Positions 17,894 to 27,996 of a stretch of DNA of 62,714 nt are shown piece by piece. Origin of the DNA: CAZSTA01 sp964609495 [NCBI: uncultured bacterium] (GTDB lineage Bacteria > CAZSTA01); NCBI GenBank assembly GCA_964609495.1, contig CAZSTA010000001.1, positions 1-62,714 on the forward strand, read 5' to 3'. Within the stretch, counting starts at the first letter, position 1; each line of letters begins with the position of its first letter. The translations under genes and the position numbers were made by a program. The notes under the pieces were generated by a model. That model saw only the letters and a program-made list of their open reading frames with translations, ran no database searches and was not told the DNA's origin.

Positions 17894-19171
17894 GTGAAAA
17901 GGTTGACTATATGTTTGGCGATTGGTTTAGCATTAGCTTTGGTGATCTCTTTCTCGGCGATAGCGCAGGAGGAAGAGGTCAAGAAGGAGGAGATCCTCTT
18001 CTGGACGTGGGCTGGTGGCCGAGAGATCACTATGTTAGAGTCTAAGATCACGAGATTCGAGTTCATCTATCCAGACATCAAGGTGAAGATGCAGCCACTT
18101 CCCTTCGTGGAGTACCAGACAAAGCTTTTATCAGGCCATGCCTCTGGAACTGCTCCCGATGTAGCTTACTATAGCCAAGTTATGCATAAGATGTTCTATG
18201 ACCGAGGACTCCTAGAGGATCTATGGCCCTATGTGAAGGATGATAAGGTCTGGTTAGCTGATTATCGTCCTTTCCTGCTCGATGTCCATACCTTCGATAG
18301 TCACTATGTAGGCACTGGTCTCGGTGGTTGGGGAACAGCGATGATCTTCTACAACGTGGATATGTTCGAGGAGAATGGAATCGAAGGACCACCTAAGACT
18401 TGGGAAGAGTATCTGGATATCGCTAAGAGGCTCACTAAGGATACCAATGGAGATGGAAAGACCAATATCTTTGGCTGCCAAAACGATGGTTCTTTTGAAA
18501 CCTATCTCGTCCTCTTGGAGTCCTTCGGAGGGGGGGTATTCAACGAGGATAGGTCGGAAACTATCATTGATAGCCCAGAGTCTATAGAGGCGATGCAGTT
18601 CTGGGGAGAGCTGATCAACGAGGAGAAGGTTCATACTCCTTGGGTTGGAACTCCAGGCGGTGTTGGCTTCACCTATAACAACGTTGCTATGGGAGTCTAT
18701 GGTATCTGGTCGAATGGTTTCTGGACGACTATAATCGGGGACAAATTCAAATTCGATATTGCTCCTAACCCGGTTAAGGTGGCGAAATCTGCTCCCCTAT
18801 CCTCCAGCGCTTATGGCGTTGCTATAGGGAGCAAGCATAAGGATGCCGCGGTAAAGTTAGCCAAGTATATGGCAAGTGCTGCTGGGCAGATCGAAAATGC
18901 CTTCATGGGCTTTGCGGCTTCGAGTAACCCCTCGCTCGACTTTATGTATGCAAACTCCCCTGTGTGGGCGGGCAAGGATTACCAAGCTTTAGCTGAGACA
19001 GCAGATTACGGCAAGCTCATGCCTCTTGATGTTCCCCGCTGGGAGGAAGTTCTTAGAGTTCTTACGAAGCAGAGGGACTTAGTATTAATCGGCCAAGAGA
19101 CTGCTGAAAAGGCTATGGAGGATGCCGCTAAGACTATCAGGGATATAATGGCTGGTAAGGAAGTGTATTAG
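17894..19171 (+). CDS. Sugar ABC importer solute-binding protein (family 1, CUT1)
   Basis: Periplasmic binding protein of 425 residues with signal peptide MKRLTICLAIGLALALVISFSAIAQ and no lipobox. SBP_bac_1 features: ILFWTWAGG, GTAPDVAYYSQ, YNVDMFEENGIEGPPKTWEE and GVAIGSKHKDAAVKLAKYM. GTG start after AAGGAGGGAAA. First gene of a CUT1 operon with two permeases, then two hydrolases and two dehydrogenases, so the ligand is probably an oligosaccharide released by the hydrolases. Confidence 0.92.
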   Translation: MKRLTICLAIGLALALVISFSAIAQEEEVKKEEILFWTWAGGREITMLESKITRFEFIYPDIKVKMQPLPFVEYQTKLLSGHASGTAPDVAYYSQVMHKMFYDRGLLEDLWPYVKDDKVWLADYRPFLLDVHTFDSHYVGTGLGGWGTAMIFYNVDMFEENGIEGPPKTWEEYLDIAKRLTKDTNGDGKTNIFGCQNDGSFETYLVLLESFGGGVFNEDRSETIIDSPESIEAMQFWGELINEEKVHTPWVGTPGGVGFTYNNVAMGVYGIWSNGFWTTIIGDKFKFDIAPNPVKVAKSAPLSSSAYGVAIGSKHKDAAVKLAKYMASAAGQIENAFMGFAASSNPSLDFMYANSPVWAGKDYQALAETADYGKLMPLDVPRWEEVLRVLTKQRDLVLIGQETAEKAMEDAAKTIRDIMAGKEVY

Positions 19172-19203
19172 AGCAGAGTTAGACAGTATGGATAAGTTCA
19201 GGG

Positions 19204-19239
19204 CTGTCGTAGCAGTATGCTTATCGACTGCTACGACAG
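19204..19239 (+). promoter_or_regulatory. Intercistronic hairpin after the sugar-binding protein gene
   Basis: CTGTCGTAGCAGT (19204-19216) pairs perfectly over 13 bp with ACTGCTACGACAG (19227-19239); a G-U and a G-C pair can extend it. The next bases are CACTTATTTATG, not a T-run. Such stems between malE- and malF-like genes typically protect the upstream message. Confidence 0.7.
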
Positions 19240-19270
19240 TCACTTATTTATGAAATAGGAGAGGATTAAT

Positions 19271-20188
19271 ATGCATGATAACAAAAGGAAGAGAAGAAAG
19301 ATCAGGGGATTCAGCAAGGTTGGCTCGATCGAGGCCAGATGGGGATATTTTTTCCTCCTGCCAAATATTATCGGCTTTCTAACCTTTACTTTAATTCCCG
19401 TTGCTGTTTCCCTCTTCCTGAGCTTGTGTCGTTACGATATCCTAACTCCCGCGAGATTCGTCGGTTTATTAAACTATTCTAGACTGCTGAGAGATTCTTA
19501 TAATTTGAATGCGCTGAAGAATACCCTATATTATACCCTGGGGGTTATACCATCAGGGATAATTATCTCTTTATTTCTAGCCATATTAGTAAATCAAAAA
19601 TTGAAGGAGATCGTCCTTTATCGCGCCCTTTTCTTTCTACCAGTTATAACTTCTATGGTAGCGGTAAGCGTCGTCTGGGCTTGGTTATACGATCCGGTCA
19701 ACGGCTACATCAACTATATCCTCAGATGGTTCGGGATAGATGGCCCAAACTGGTTGGGATCTACTACATGGGCAATGCCGGCGATCATCATTATGAGTGT
19801 TTGGAAGGGACTAGGCTTCAATATGGTGATTTATTTAGCCGCTCTACAAGGGATTCCTGAACAACTGTATGAAGCGGCTAGGATAGACGGAGCTGGCTGG
19901 TGGGCTCAATTTCGCCATATAACTCTGCCGATGGTCAGTCCGACCACCTTTTTCGTTCTGATAATGTCCGTTATAGGATCCTTCCAGGTTTTTGATCAAG
20001 CCTATATTATGACCAGAGGAGGGCCAGCGGAAGCGACAACGACTATGGTTTATCAAATTTACGTCAATGCATTCCAATACTTCCGGATGGGATATGCCTC
20101 GGCAATAGCTTGGCTTCTGTTCTTCATTATCTTAGGAGCTAGTCTATTTCAGATAAAATTTCAAAAGAGGTGGGTGTTCTATGAATAA
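19271..20188 (+). CDS. Sugar ABC transporter permease, MalF/UgpA type
   Basis: CUT1 permease, 305 residues, about six membrane helices (first at residues 24-50, WGYFFLLPNIIGFLTFTLIP). The EAA loop is EAARIDGAGWWAQFRHITLP. QVFDQAYIMTRGGPAEATTT is typical of the C-terminal part of MalF-like permeases. It follows the hairpin behind the binding protein and overlaps the next permease by 8 bases. Confidence 0.93.
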   Translation: MHDNKRKRRKIRGFSKVGSIEARWGYFFLLPNIIGFLTFTLIPVAVSLFLSLCRYDILTPARFVGLLNYSRLLRDSYNLNALKNTLYYTLGVIPSGIIISLFLAILVNQKLKEIVLYRALFFLPVITSMVAVSVVWAWLYDPVNGYINYILRWFGIDGPNWLGSTTWAMPAIIIMSVWKGLGFNMVIYLAALQGIPEQLYEAARIDGAGWWAQFRHITLPMVSPTTFFVLIMSVIGSFQVFDQAYIMTRGGPAEATTTMVYQIYVNAFQYFRMGYASAIAWLLFFIILGASLFQIKFQKRWVFYE

Positions 20189-21014
20189 AAAGACCAAAGA
20201 CTTCATCCTCAGGTCGATTCTACGCATATTTCTTATAATCATCAGCTTAATGATGGTTGTGCCATTTCTCTGGATGATAACCACCTCGCTGAAGACCTCG
20301 GATCAGATCTTTACCTGGCCTCCAGAATGGATACCAAAGCCGGTTATATGGAGTAATTATATAGATGCTACCACTTTCTTTCCCTTCTTTCGCTATCTCT
20401 TAAATACCGCTTTCATTACTATCTGTATCGTTATTGGACAATTGATCACCTGCTCGATGGGGGGCTATGCCTTTGCTAGAGTGAGATTTCCTGGTCGAGA
20501 TACGCTTTTCATCTTGTATATAGCTACAATGATGATCCCTGGTCAGGTAACCATCATTCCAGTATATATCCTATTCAAGTGGCTTCATTGGATCGATACC
20601 TACTACGCGGTGATTGTCCCAGGATTATTCAGCGCTTTTGGGACCTTTCTTCTGCGTCAGTTCTTCCTGACTATTCCTAGAGAGTTAGAGGAAGCAGCTA
20701 TCATCGATGGCTGTTCCATCTTCGGCATCTATCATAGGATAATCCTACCACTTTCCAAGCCAGCTTTAGCCACTTTAGGAATATTCACCTTTATGGGAGC
20801 TTGGAATAGCTTCTTTTGGCCCCTGATCGTCTTGAATAGCCAGGAACGAATGACCCTATCCGTTGGACTCGCTCTTTTCGTAGGTCCTTTTGATACCACC
20901 TTCAACACCCTTATGGCGGCCTCAACTCTAGTTCTCCTTCCTGTAATTCTAGCTTATGTCTTCGCCCAAGGGTATTTCGTTAGAGGGATAACTCTATCGG
21001 GGTTGAAGGGATAG
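20181..21014 (+). CDS. Sugar ABC transporter permease, MalG/UgpE type
   Basis: Partner CUT1 permease of 277 residues, starting 8 bases inside the MalF-like gene. Hallmarks: FLWMITTSLKTSDQIFTWPP, GGYAFARVRFPGRD and the EAA loop LEEAAIIDGCSIFGIYHRII, ending ITLSGLKG. Six helices are predicted. No ATPase gene is in the operon, as is common when a shared MsmX/MsmK-type ATPase serves several CUT1 importers. Confidence 0.93.
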   Translation: MNKKTKDFILRSILRIFLIIISLMMVVPFLWMITTSLKTSDQIFTWPPEWIPKPVIWSNYIDATTFFPFFRYLLNTAFITICIVIGQLITCSMGGYAFARVRFPGRDTLFILYIATMMIPGQVTIIPVYILFKWLHWIDTYYAVIVPGLFSAFGTFLLRQFFLTIPRELEEAAIIDGCSIFGIYHRIILPLSKPALATLGIFTFMGAWNSFFWPLIVLNSQERMTLSVGLALFVGPFDTTFNTLMAASTLVLLPVILAYVFAQGYFVRGITLSGLKG

Positions 21015-21063
21015 AGATTATTTAATGCGAAGTATAGACTCAATGAATTAAGGAGATGATCCA

Positions 21064-23361
21064 GTGACAACTTATAAGATCGACACTGAGAATCTATGCG
21101 TTGAATATGACTCGGGCAGAGGCATTTTTAATTCTTGGATAGGAGAGAAACCCCTATTTACAGAAGCCGTTATTGGTTTTGCTGATGGGGAGGGAGTGTT
21201 TATTAGCGGTAGCGATCCTTCTTATCGGAGAGAAGTTATAGTCGATAAACTACCCAATCCCTGGACTGAGGCTCAAGTTATGAAAGTGATCTATCGTTCG
21301 GCTAACCTTCCAACATTAGCTCACACTATCTATATCTTCGAGGATAAGCTCGCTTTGGGGTTCGATATAGAGATCATAAATGAGAGCGAGGAGGATATAT
21401 ATATCCGAGAGTTATATCCCTTAAGGTTGATGGAGGGAGGAAATCTCCTTATTTTCTCCGATCCCAAAAGCTTAAGAGTTTTGCAAGGTCATTATTGGAT
21501 GACAGCGGAGGAAAATTATCGCCTGAGAAGTTTAGAAGATGGGAAACCAGTTAGAAATTGGTGGACAACAGCGATCGCTTCTCCCTCCTCGAAAGAGGGA
21601 TTAGTAGCAGGGATACTATCCGCGGCTAATACCGAGGCCGCGATAATAACCAGATATTCGTCTGAAAGTAATAGTCTCGAACTTGTATTTAGTGGGGGCT
21701 GCTATTTGGATATAAATAAGCGTCACTATGAAACAGAAGAAATCTCTCCTGATATGGAAAGAAGGCCCCTCAGGATTCCTCCGGGAAATTTGTTTAAGAT
21801 GTCGCCGGTTATTTTGATATGGAATAGCGATATATTTCAGGGGTTAAAAGAATATTCAGAGACGATAAAAACTTATAATAACATAAAGCTTCCACCCCAT
21901 CCACCAGCAGGATTATTTACTGGGTATAGCATCGATAAGAAAAATGAGAGGGCTATAAACCTCAACGAGAGGGCAATCGAGGAATGGCTTGAATTTCTCC
22001 AAGAGACGAGTCTTCGGAGATATGGAATAGAGTATATTAAGATAGAGTTTGGTTTTGAAGGCTCTCCAACCATCTTTAACCCCTATGAGATGAATCGTCT
22101 TGGATTGCGCGGTTATAAAGTTGAGAAATATTTTCCCAAGGGTATAAAAGCATTGGTTGATGAGATTCACAGAAGGGGATTTAAGGCTGCGTGGCAATCT
22201 CGAACCTTTCTATATGTCAAGGGCGGGAGTCAAGATGAGGATGAGCGGACACGGGGAATATATAAAAGGGCAGTAGAGGAATGGGGTTTTGACTATTTGA
22301 TGTTGGACTTTAATTACACAGATCTAACTAACTCCTGTTGGGAACGATCAGCAATGGATTTGATTCGTCATCGCTTCGAAGTTATCAGGGAGGCTGTAGG
22401 AGATGATATCTTTATTGAAGCATGTATGATCCCCTTTGGGCCAATAATGGAGGTAGCCGATGGCTTTCGCCCCTCAAGCGATTTTCGCGCGGGGTTGGAT
22501 GATTATCTACTCAAGGGCTTTAAATCACGTTATTATCTAAACGGATATTGCTTCTATAACGATGCGGAATTCTTCGATGTCTCGGAGAGGCCCTTTCCTC
22601 CTCAGCGCCGGGGAACTGTGGAGGATGGTTGGGTGGGAGCGAGCGAATTCATTATCTATCCTATGGAACGGACTAAGGCTTGGTTATCGCTCATTGGAAT
22701 CGCTGGGTTAAGCCTCTTTTGCGGAGGATATCTTCCTGCTTCTACTGCGGAGAGATGGAATCTATACAAGAAATTCCTGCCGGTCTATCCTATAGGAGGG
22801 CGACCGGTAGATCTATTTGAGAACGAATTGCCTCGAATATGGGATCTGAAGATGGAGAAGAAATTCGGAAGTTGGAACGTTGTAGGTCTATTTAACTGGA
22901 GTGATGAGGAGGAGCAAGAGATAAGTATAGATTTCAAAGAGTTGTACTTGGATAGTTCAGAGAAGTATCTCCTCTTCGATTTCTGGAGGAGCAAGTTTCT
23001 AGGGGAGTTTCAAGGTTCGTTCTCGGCTACCTTACAACCAAGAAGCTGTCTTGTGTTAGCGCTACACAGAAAGAGTGAAGTTCCCAAAGTCATCTCAACC
23101 GATAGACATATAACCCAAGGAGGGATAGAACTTATCGATGTTAAATGGGATGAAGCAAATAATACTTTGAGAGGTATCTCAAAGAGTCCGAAGAATACCT
23201 CTCATAATATCTTTATTTATTTGCCTAAAGGATATGAGGTGGGTAATCTTTCAGGTTGCGAGATGATCGAGGTGGAGAAGGATATCTTGAAGGTAGCAGT
23301 TGGGTTTGATGCCTCTAAGAGAAGGGAGTGGATGATAGTATTTAATAGAGAAGAGAGATAG
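21064..23361 (+). CDS. GH36/clan-D alpha-galactosidase-like glycoside hydrolase
   Basis: A 765-residue protein without signal peptide, so cytoplasmic. Beta-rich N-terminal third (residues 1-270), central TIM barrel (about 280-570) and a beta-sandwich C-terminus. Barrel features match melibiase-type enzymes: ALVDEIHRRGFKAAWQSRTF, YLMLDFNYTD (candidate nucleophile Asp), FIEACMIPFGPIMEVADGFR followed by PSSDF (candidate acid/base region). Substrate specificity cannot be read from sequence; alpha-galactoside is the default expectation. GTG start after AAGGAGATG. It lies directly behind the CUT1 permeases and so acts on imported sugar. Confidence 0.75.
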   Translation: MTTYKIDTENLCVEYDSGRGIFNSWIGEKPLFTEAVIGFADGEGVFISGSDPSYRREVIVDKLPNPWTEAQVMKVIYRSANLPTLAHTIYIFEDKLALGFDIEIINESEEDIYIRELYPLRLMEGGNLLIFSDPKSLRVLQGHYWMTAEENYRLRSLEDGKPVRNWWTTAIASPSSKEGLVAGILSAANTEAAIITRYSSESNSLELVFSGGCYLDINKRHYETEEISPDMERRPLRIPPGNLFKMSPVILIWNSDIFQGLKEYSETIKTYNNIKLPPHPPAGLFTGYSIDKKNERAINLNERAIEEWLEFLQETSLRRYGIEYIKIEFGFEGSPTIFNPYEMNRLGLRGYKVEKYFPKGIKALVDEIHRRGFKAAWQSRTFLYVKGGSQDEDERTRGIYKRAVEEWGFDYLMLDFNYTDLTNSCWERSAMDLIRHRFEVIREAVGDDIFIEACMIPFGPIMEVADGFRPSSDFRAGLDDYLLKGFKSRYYLNGYCFYNDAEFFDVSERPFPPQRRGTVEDGWVGASEFIIYPMERTKAWLSLIGIAGLSLFCGGYLPASTAERWNLYKKFLPVYPIGGRPVDLFENELPRIWDLKMEKKFGSWNVVGLFNWSDEEEQEISIDFKELYLDSSEKYLLFDFWRSKFLGEFQGSFSATLQPRSCLVLALHRKSEVPKVISTDRHITQGGIELIDVKWDEANNTLRGISKSPKNTSHNIFIYLPKGYEVGNLSGCEMIEVEKDILKVAVGFDASKRREWMIVFNREER

Positions 23362-23401
23362 TGATGAAATATAACCTCAAGTTAAGGGAGTAAATAGGAG
23401 A

Positions 23402-25900
23402 ATGACGCGATGTTTACTGATGATAACTATTATGAGCTTGGCTATGGTAGCATTTATGATGCCGCAGGTCAATGGTTTCAATCCCGAATTAAATTCGGAA
23501 AACTCCAGAAAGGTGGAGAATCTCGCTATGAAAATTATGGGGATAGATATATCCACAGAGCATCTCAAATATATTCTAGATAAAACTGCTGAGAAACCCT
23601 ATGCCTATATCCTACACCCTTATGATGTAGGGGAACGAATAGACTTCGAACAGGATTATGTCTGGCATTCTCTTAAGAAGGAGAGAGGATATGATATCAG
23701 TGAGCGCGGAAAGCTTGGAGTGATCAATATAAATTCCGATATAAATTGCTTGATAGGATTCGGAGCTCCAGATTCCGCTCCTGTCTTTGATATGGAGAGC
23801 AAAATCGAGCTTCATATAATGAATGTTCTAGTAGAGAAAGTCGATTCTTATAATTGGCTGGAGGCAGAAGTATGTTTCACCCCTTACAATTCTTCTACTC
23901 TTCTGATCGTTTTGAAGTTGAAAAATAAGGGCGATGAGGAGAGGAAATTATCCTGTTATCACTTGATAGGAAGGAGTAGGGGATTGCCCGATAGATATCG
24001 CAGTGAAATAGTTTATACTAAGGAGATGTTAGGAACTGAATGGAGTTGGAATGCGGAGAAGGAACGGAATGAGGCTATGCAAGTTATCTATAGCGAGGGG
24101 GAGTGTAGCAATCTCCTTTGCACTTTAGGAGCTAGCGAGATAGCAAAACAGGCTGATGTTGAGGAATTAAATTTAGATAATGAATATCTGATAGGGCAGG
24201 TAGTTGAGGTAACTTTGGGTGCGGAGGAGGAGAGGACGATTATTTTCTCTCTAAATATGCATTCTTTCGATAAAGGAAGGGATGAGATCTCCAAATTTTA
24301 TGGAACGCGAATCACAAAGCTGGCTTTGCGTTATGATTGGCAGAAGCATATCAAGACCAGCTTAAAGAAGTATGAGAGGTATCCAGTAGTCGAGCTGCCG
24401 GAGGAGAGTTGGGAGAGCTATTTCTACTCAGCTTTGGAGCTTCCTCAAGCGGAGACCTTCAACCCCCAGCGAAATATGAAATTCCCATTCTATACTCTAT
24501 GTCGAGCGCAAGGACAAGCTCATAAGAATCGACAGTGGTTTGAGGGAGGATGGACAGGATCAGGAGATTGCAGCCTATCGCTCTTTGCGACCCTGCCTGT
24601 GGATCCCTATCTTCCGATGGACCACTTCCGAAATAACATTGATCATCAAGCGGAGAGCGGATTATTGCCGAGCCTCTCAGTTGATGAGCTTTGGGTTGAG
24701 GGATCTCCTCCCATTATGATTTGGGAGGCTTGGAATACCTACCTATGGACAGGGGATAGAGAGTTTCTGGAAGAGACATTTGAAGCGGGTAAGAAGGATC
24801 TCGAGGGTTGGTATAACGAGCGAGATAGAACAGGAGATGGACTGTGCTATTTCAAGGACGTAATTGAGAATCTGAGGGATACCGGATTTTCGGGATGGAA
24901 TGTGCAGGATGGCCATAATCCTAATAAGGTGCCAACTTTTCTTGTAGTTCCAATCTATGAGCAGGAGAACCTAGACCTGAATTGCTATCTCCTTAGCGAG
25001 GAGAGGGCTATGGCTCAGATAGCTGAACTGCTCGGTTATCAAGATGAAGCGAAGAAGTATAGAGAACTAGCGGATAGGAGAATACAATTTATGAATTGGT
25101 ATATGTGGAATGAGGAAGATAAATGCTATTATGGAATAAGTGAGTATAATGGAACTATGGCTAATGTGAAGGATGTCGCGATCTTCTTCCCCTTATTCGC
25201 TGGTTTAGCTCCTCAAGAGCGAGCAGAGGAGTTAGTTAAACATCTAGATGATCCCGAGGAGTTTAAAACTGCTTATCCAGTTCCGACTTTAGCAATGGAC
25301 GAGCCCACTTTCAAGTCTGATTGGCACTGGCATGGTCCAACTTGGATTCAGATGAATTGGCTGATTATGTTGGGATTGCGAGATTATGGCTACTATTCGA
25401 AAGCCTCGGAACTAGCCTATATAAATACCAAGATGATGTTCGATGGGCTTGAGGAGACATCTCACTTCAGCGAATATTACGATTCCATAACTGGAAAAGG
25501 TATCGGGCTTTATGACTATATCTGGGATGCTCTTCCGGCTGCATATATTACTCGGATATTCTTCGGGATAGAGCCTCATGCGGAGGGATTAGCTATACTT
25601 CCAGCTTTACCAGGAGACTGGAAGCAAATAAGGATCAGGGAGCTTCATATAAGGGGTAGCCTTATCGATCTAGAGGTTAAGAGGAGTCAAGAGGTAAAGC
25701 AGACATCAGTAACAGTTAATGGCGAATCTAAATCTGTTCTGGATAATAGGGGAATATTTATCTCTTGGAATGACATGCCAAGTAAGCTGAGTATAGTGAT
25801 AGCTCATCCCTTAAATATTACCGAAGTGCACAAGCCACCGGAGGAGATGCCAAAATTGACTGGAGTGGAGATACCTCCTAAGCGATTTGCTAAATTTTAA
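23402..25900 (+). CDS. GH63/trehalase-like (alpha/alpha)6-barrel glycosidase, probably exported
   Basis: An 832-residue protein whose N-terminus MTRCLLMITIMSLAMVAFMMPQVNG looks like a signal peptide. Residues about 370-770 form a clan-G type catalytic domain: WFEGGWTGSGDCSLSLFATL, IMIWEAWNTYLWTGDREFLE, DRTGDGLCYF, HWHGPTWIQMNWLIMLGL and HFSEYYDSITGKGIG. This layout fits GH63-type alpha-glucosidases, mannosylglycerate hydrolases and trehalases; I cannot choose between them. N-terminal residues 30-360 are a beta-rich accessory domain. The two adjacent AGGAG/GGGAG boxes make the start uncertain by a few codons. It probably acts outside, releasing sugar for the importer. Confidence 0.72.
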   Translation: MTRCLLMITIMSLAMVAFMMPQVNGFNPELNSENSRKVENLAMKIMGIDISTEHLKYILDKTAEKPYAYILHPYDVGERIDFEQDYVWHSLKKERGYDISERGKLGVININSDINCLIGFGAPDSAPVFDMESKIELHIMNVLVEKVDSYNWLEAEVCFTPYNSSTLLIVLKLKNKGDEERKLSCYHLIGRSRGLPDRYRSEIVYTKEMLGTEWSWNAEKERNEAMQVIYSEGECSNLLCTLGASEIAKQADVEELNLDNEYLIGQVVEVTLGAEEERTIIFSLNMHSFDKGRDEISKFYGTRITKLALRYDWQKHIKTSLKKYERYPVVELPEESWESYFYSALELPQAETFNPQRNMKFPFYTLCRAQGQAHKNRQWFEGGWTGSGDCSLSLFATLPVDPYLPMDHFRNNIDHQAESGLLPSLSVDELWVEGSPPIMIWEAWNTYLWTGDREFLEETFEAGKKDLEGWYNERDRTGDGLCYFKDVIENLRDTGFSGWNVQDGHNPNKVPTFLVVPIYEQENLDLNCYLLSEERAMAQIAELLGYQDEAKKYRELADRRIQFMNWYMWNEEDKCYYGISEYNGTMANVKDVAIFFPLFAGLAPQERAEELVKHLDDPEEFKTAYPVPTLAMDEPTFKSDWHWHGPTWIQMNWLIMLGLRDYGYYSKASELAYINTKMMFDGLEETSHFSEYYDSITGKGIGLYDYIWDALPAAYITRIFFGIEPHAEGLAILPALPGDWKQIRIRELHIRGSLIDLEVKRSQEVKQTSVTVNGESKSVLDNRGIFISWNDMPSKLSIVIAHPLNITEVHKPPEEMPKLTGVEIPPKRFAKF

Positions 25901-25915
25901 AGAGGAGGAAGAATT

Positions 25916-26956
25916 ATGTTAGCCGCGGTATTAGAAGGCGTAGGGAAGATGGTACTGAAGGAGATGGAGAAGCCAAAAACGGGTTTTGGAGAGGTTGTAG
26001 TAAAGGTCATGGCTTGTGGGATATGCCAAACAGATTATTCTGCCTATACTGGGAGGAGAACTAATTTCACCCCCGGGGTGATTGTGGGGCATGAGATATC
26101 AGGAGTTGTGGATGAGATCGGAGAGGGAGTTACCACAGTTAAACCTCAAGATGAAGTTGTCATCCTACCTGCGGTGCAATGCGGCCATTGTAAATATTGT
26201 AGGACTGGGTTTGATAATTACTGTCCTAACGGATTGGCTATTGGAGGAGAGGGATATGACAATGTCCTAAATGGAGGATTCGCGGAGTATGTATTAGTTC
26301 CAGAGAAGACCTTGTATGAGAAGCCGAAGAATGTGTCCTTTCCAGCAGCAGCTTTGACCGAGCCTCTAGCAGGATCATATAAGGGACTGATAGAATTTAC
26401 TCAATTGAGAATAGGGGAGGATGTTGTTATAATTGGAGCTGGAGGGATGGGATTGCTGTTGACTCAGATAGCGGCTGCAGCTGGAGCCGGAAATCTGATC
26501 GTCATCGATATCGAGGATTTTAAGCAGGAATATGCTTTGAGGTGTGGAGCTAAACACTTCATAAACGCTCGTAAGGAGGATGCGAAGAAGAGGGTCTATG
26601 AAATCTTAGAGGATGGCCCTGATATCGTCTTCGAGGCGGCTGGCGCTTTAGAGGCAGCTAAGTTGACCTTTGACCTTACCAGAAGAGGAACAAGGATAAA
26701 TATGTTTGGAGTTATCATTCCGGGGGAGATCCCGGTCTCCCCAGCGAAGATCCACTTTCAGGAGACAAGGATGGATGCTTCCTTCTCCGTTACCCCCCGA
26801 GTTATGATAAAAGCTTTAGAACTGCTGAAGAAAGAACTCGTAGATCCAATGAAAATGATAACTCACCAGATCCCCTTGAAGGAGATCGATAAAGCCCTGG
26901 AGGTAATGGGTTCTCCGAATAGGGTGAAAGTAGTAGTTATTCCTAGTGAGAAGTAG
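25916..26956 (+). CDS. Zinc-dependent medium-chain alcohol/polyol dehydrogenase
   Basis: 346-residue MDR-family NAD(P)-dependent dehydrogenase. Catalytic zinc ligands: Cys in MACGICQTDYSAY and GHE in VIVGHEISGVVDEIGEGV. Structural zinc: CGHCKYCRTGFDNYC. Rossmann motif VVIIGAGGMGLLLTQIA. Relatives oxidise polyols, sugars or threonine; here oxidation of a sugar or its C-linked alcohol is likely. It is 15 bases after the hydrolase and 14 before a second dehydrogenase. Confidence 0.9.
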   Translation: MLAAVLEGVGKMVLKEMEKPKTGFGEVVVKVMACGICQTDYSAYTGRRTNFTPGVIVGHEISGVVDEIGEGVTTVKPQDEVVILPAVQCGHCKYCRTGFDNYCPNGLAIGGEGYDNVLNGGFAEYVLVPEKTLYEKPKNVSFPAAALTEPLAGSYKGLIEFTQLRIGEDVVIIGAGGMGLLLTQIAAAAGAGNLIVIDIEDFKQEYALRCGAKHFINARKEDAKKRVYEILEDGPDIVFEAAGALEAAKLTFDLTRRGTRINMFGVIIPGEIPVSPAKIHFQETRMDASFSVTPRVMIKALELLKKELVDPMKMITHQIPLKEIDKALEVMGSPNRVKVVVIPSEK

Positions 26957-26970
26957 AGAGGGAGATAGGA

Positions 26971-27996
26971 GTGAAAGCGATAGTCGTCGAGAAGCCTAAT
27001 AGAGTGGTCTACAAGGAGGTGGATATACCAACTTTATCCTCGGGAGAGGTGCTGATTAAATTAAAGTACACTGCGATCTGTGCTACAGATTTCGGGGTTA
27101 TAGAGGGTCGAGTTCCGAAGGCGAGATATCCCATAATTCCGGGGCACGAGTGGAGTGGCATCGTGGAGGAAGTCTACGATAAGAGGGACGAGTATCTTTT
27201 AGGTAAAAGGGTAGTGGCAGAGAATCACATCACCTGTATGAGATGTCCAGCCTGTAGACAGGGCAAGTGGAATCAGTGCGTGAACTATGATGAGATCGGG
27301 TTCTCCAAAAATGGTGGTTATGCCGAATATCTTAAGACTATCGCAAATAATATACACCTACTTCCAGATGAAATATCCGATATCGAAGCCTCTCTTATCG
27401 AACCAACTGCAGTAGCAGTTTATACAATGCTCAGAACAGGGGTGCAGATTGGGGATAATGTTACGATATTGGGCGATGGCCCGATTGGCTTGCTCTGTAT
27501 GCAGATCGCGAAGAATATGGGGGGACAGAAGATATTAGTCTCTGGAGGACATGACAGCAGACTAAAGCTTGCTAGAAAATTTGGGGCTTATGAAACATTC
27601 AATAGGCATACTGATCCAATATCGATCGTTGAGAGAGTAAGGGAGATCCATGAAGGTGGCTCAGATGTTGTTATAGAGGCAGCAGGATCCCCAAAAGCAT
27701 TTAGAGACGCTCTAGATATTGCTCATCAAGAGGCGATAATCGGCATCACTGGTTTTTGTGAATGGAAAGAGGCGATAATCCAGCCAGATAAAATCTTAAC
27801 GAAGAATCTCACAGTGAGAGGGGCAGATGCAAGTCCTGGGACCTGGGATATCGCAATAAGATTAGTGGCAAATGGAAAGATCAATCTGAGAGAGCTAATA
27901 TCTCATACTTTCCAATTAGAGGAATGTGAGAAAGCTTTAATGATAGTTAAGAATAAGGAAGATGATCTTGTGAAAGGCGTATTCAAAATTAACTGA
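26971..27996 (+). CDS. Zinc-dependent medium-chain dehydrogenase (threonine/sorbitol dehydrogenase-like)
   Basis: 341 residues, the second MDR enzyme of the operon. Catalytic zinc: Cys in YTAICATDFGVIEG and GHE in IPGHEWSGIVEEV. Structural zinc: CMRCPACRQGKWNQC. Coenzyme motif VTILGDGPIGLLCMQIAKNMG. GTG start after GGGAGATAGGA. It is only distantly similar to its neighbour, so the pair likely performs sequential oxidation/reduction, for example epimerising a sugar via a keto intermediate. Last gene of the operon. Confidence 0.9.
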   Translation: MKAIVVEKPNRVVYKEVDIPTLSSGEVLIKLKYTAICATDFGVIEGRVPKARYPIIPGHEWSGIVEEVYDKRDEYLLGKRVVAENHITCMRCPACRQGKWNQCVNYDEIGFSKNGGYAEYLKTIANNIHLLPDEISDIEASLIEPTAVAVYTMLRTGVQIGDNVTILGDGPIGLLCMQIAKNMGGQKILVSGGHDSRLKLARKFGAYETFNRHTDPISIVERVREIHEGGSDVVIEAAGSPKAFRDALDIAHQEAIIGITGFCEWKEAIIQPDKILTKNLTVRGADASPGTWDIAIRLVANGKINLRELISHTFQLEECEKALMIVKNKEDDLVKGVFKIN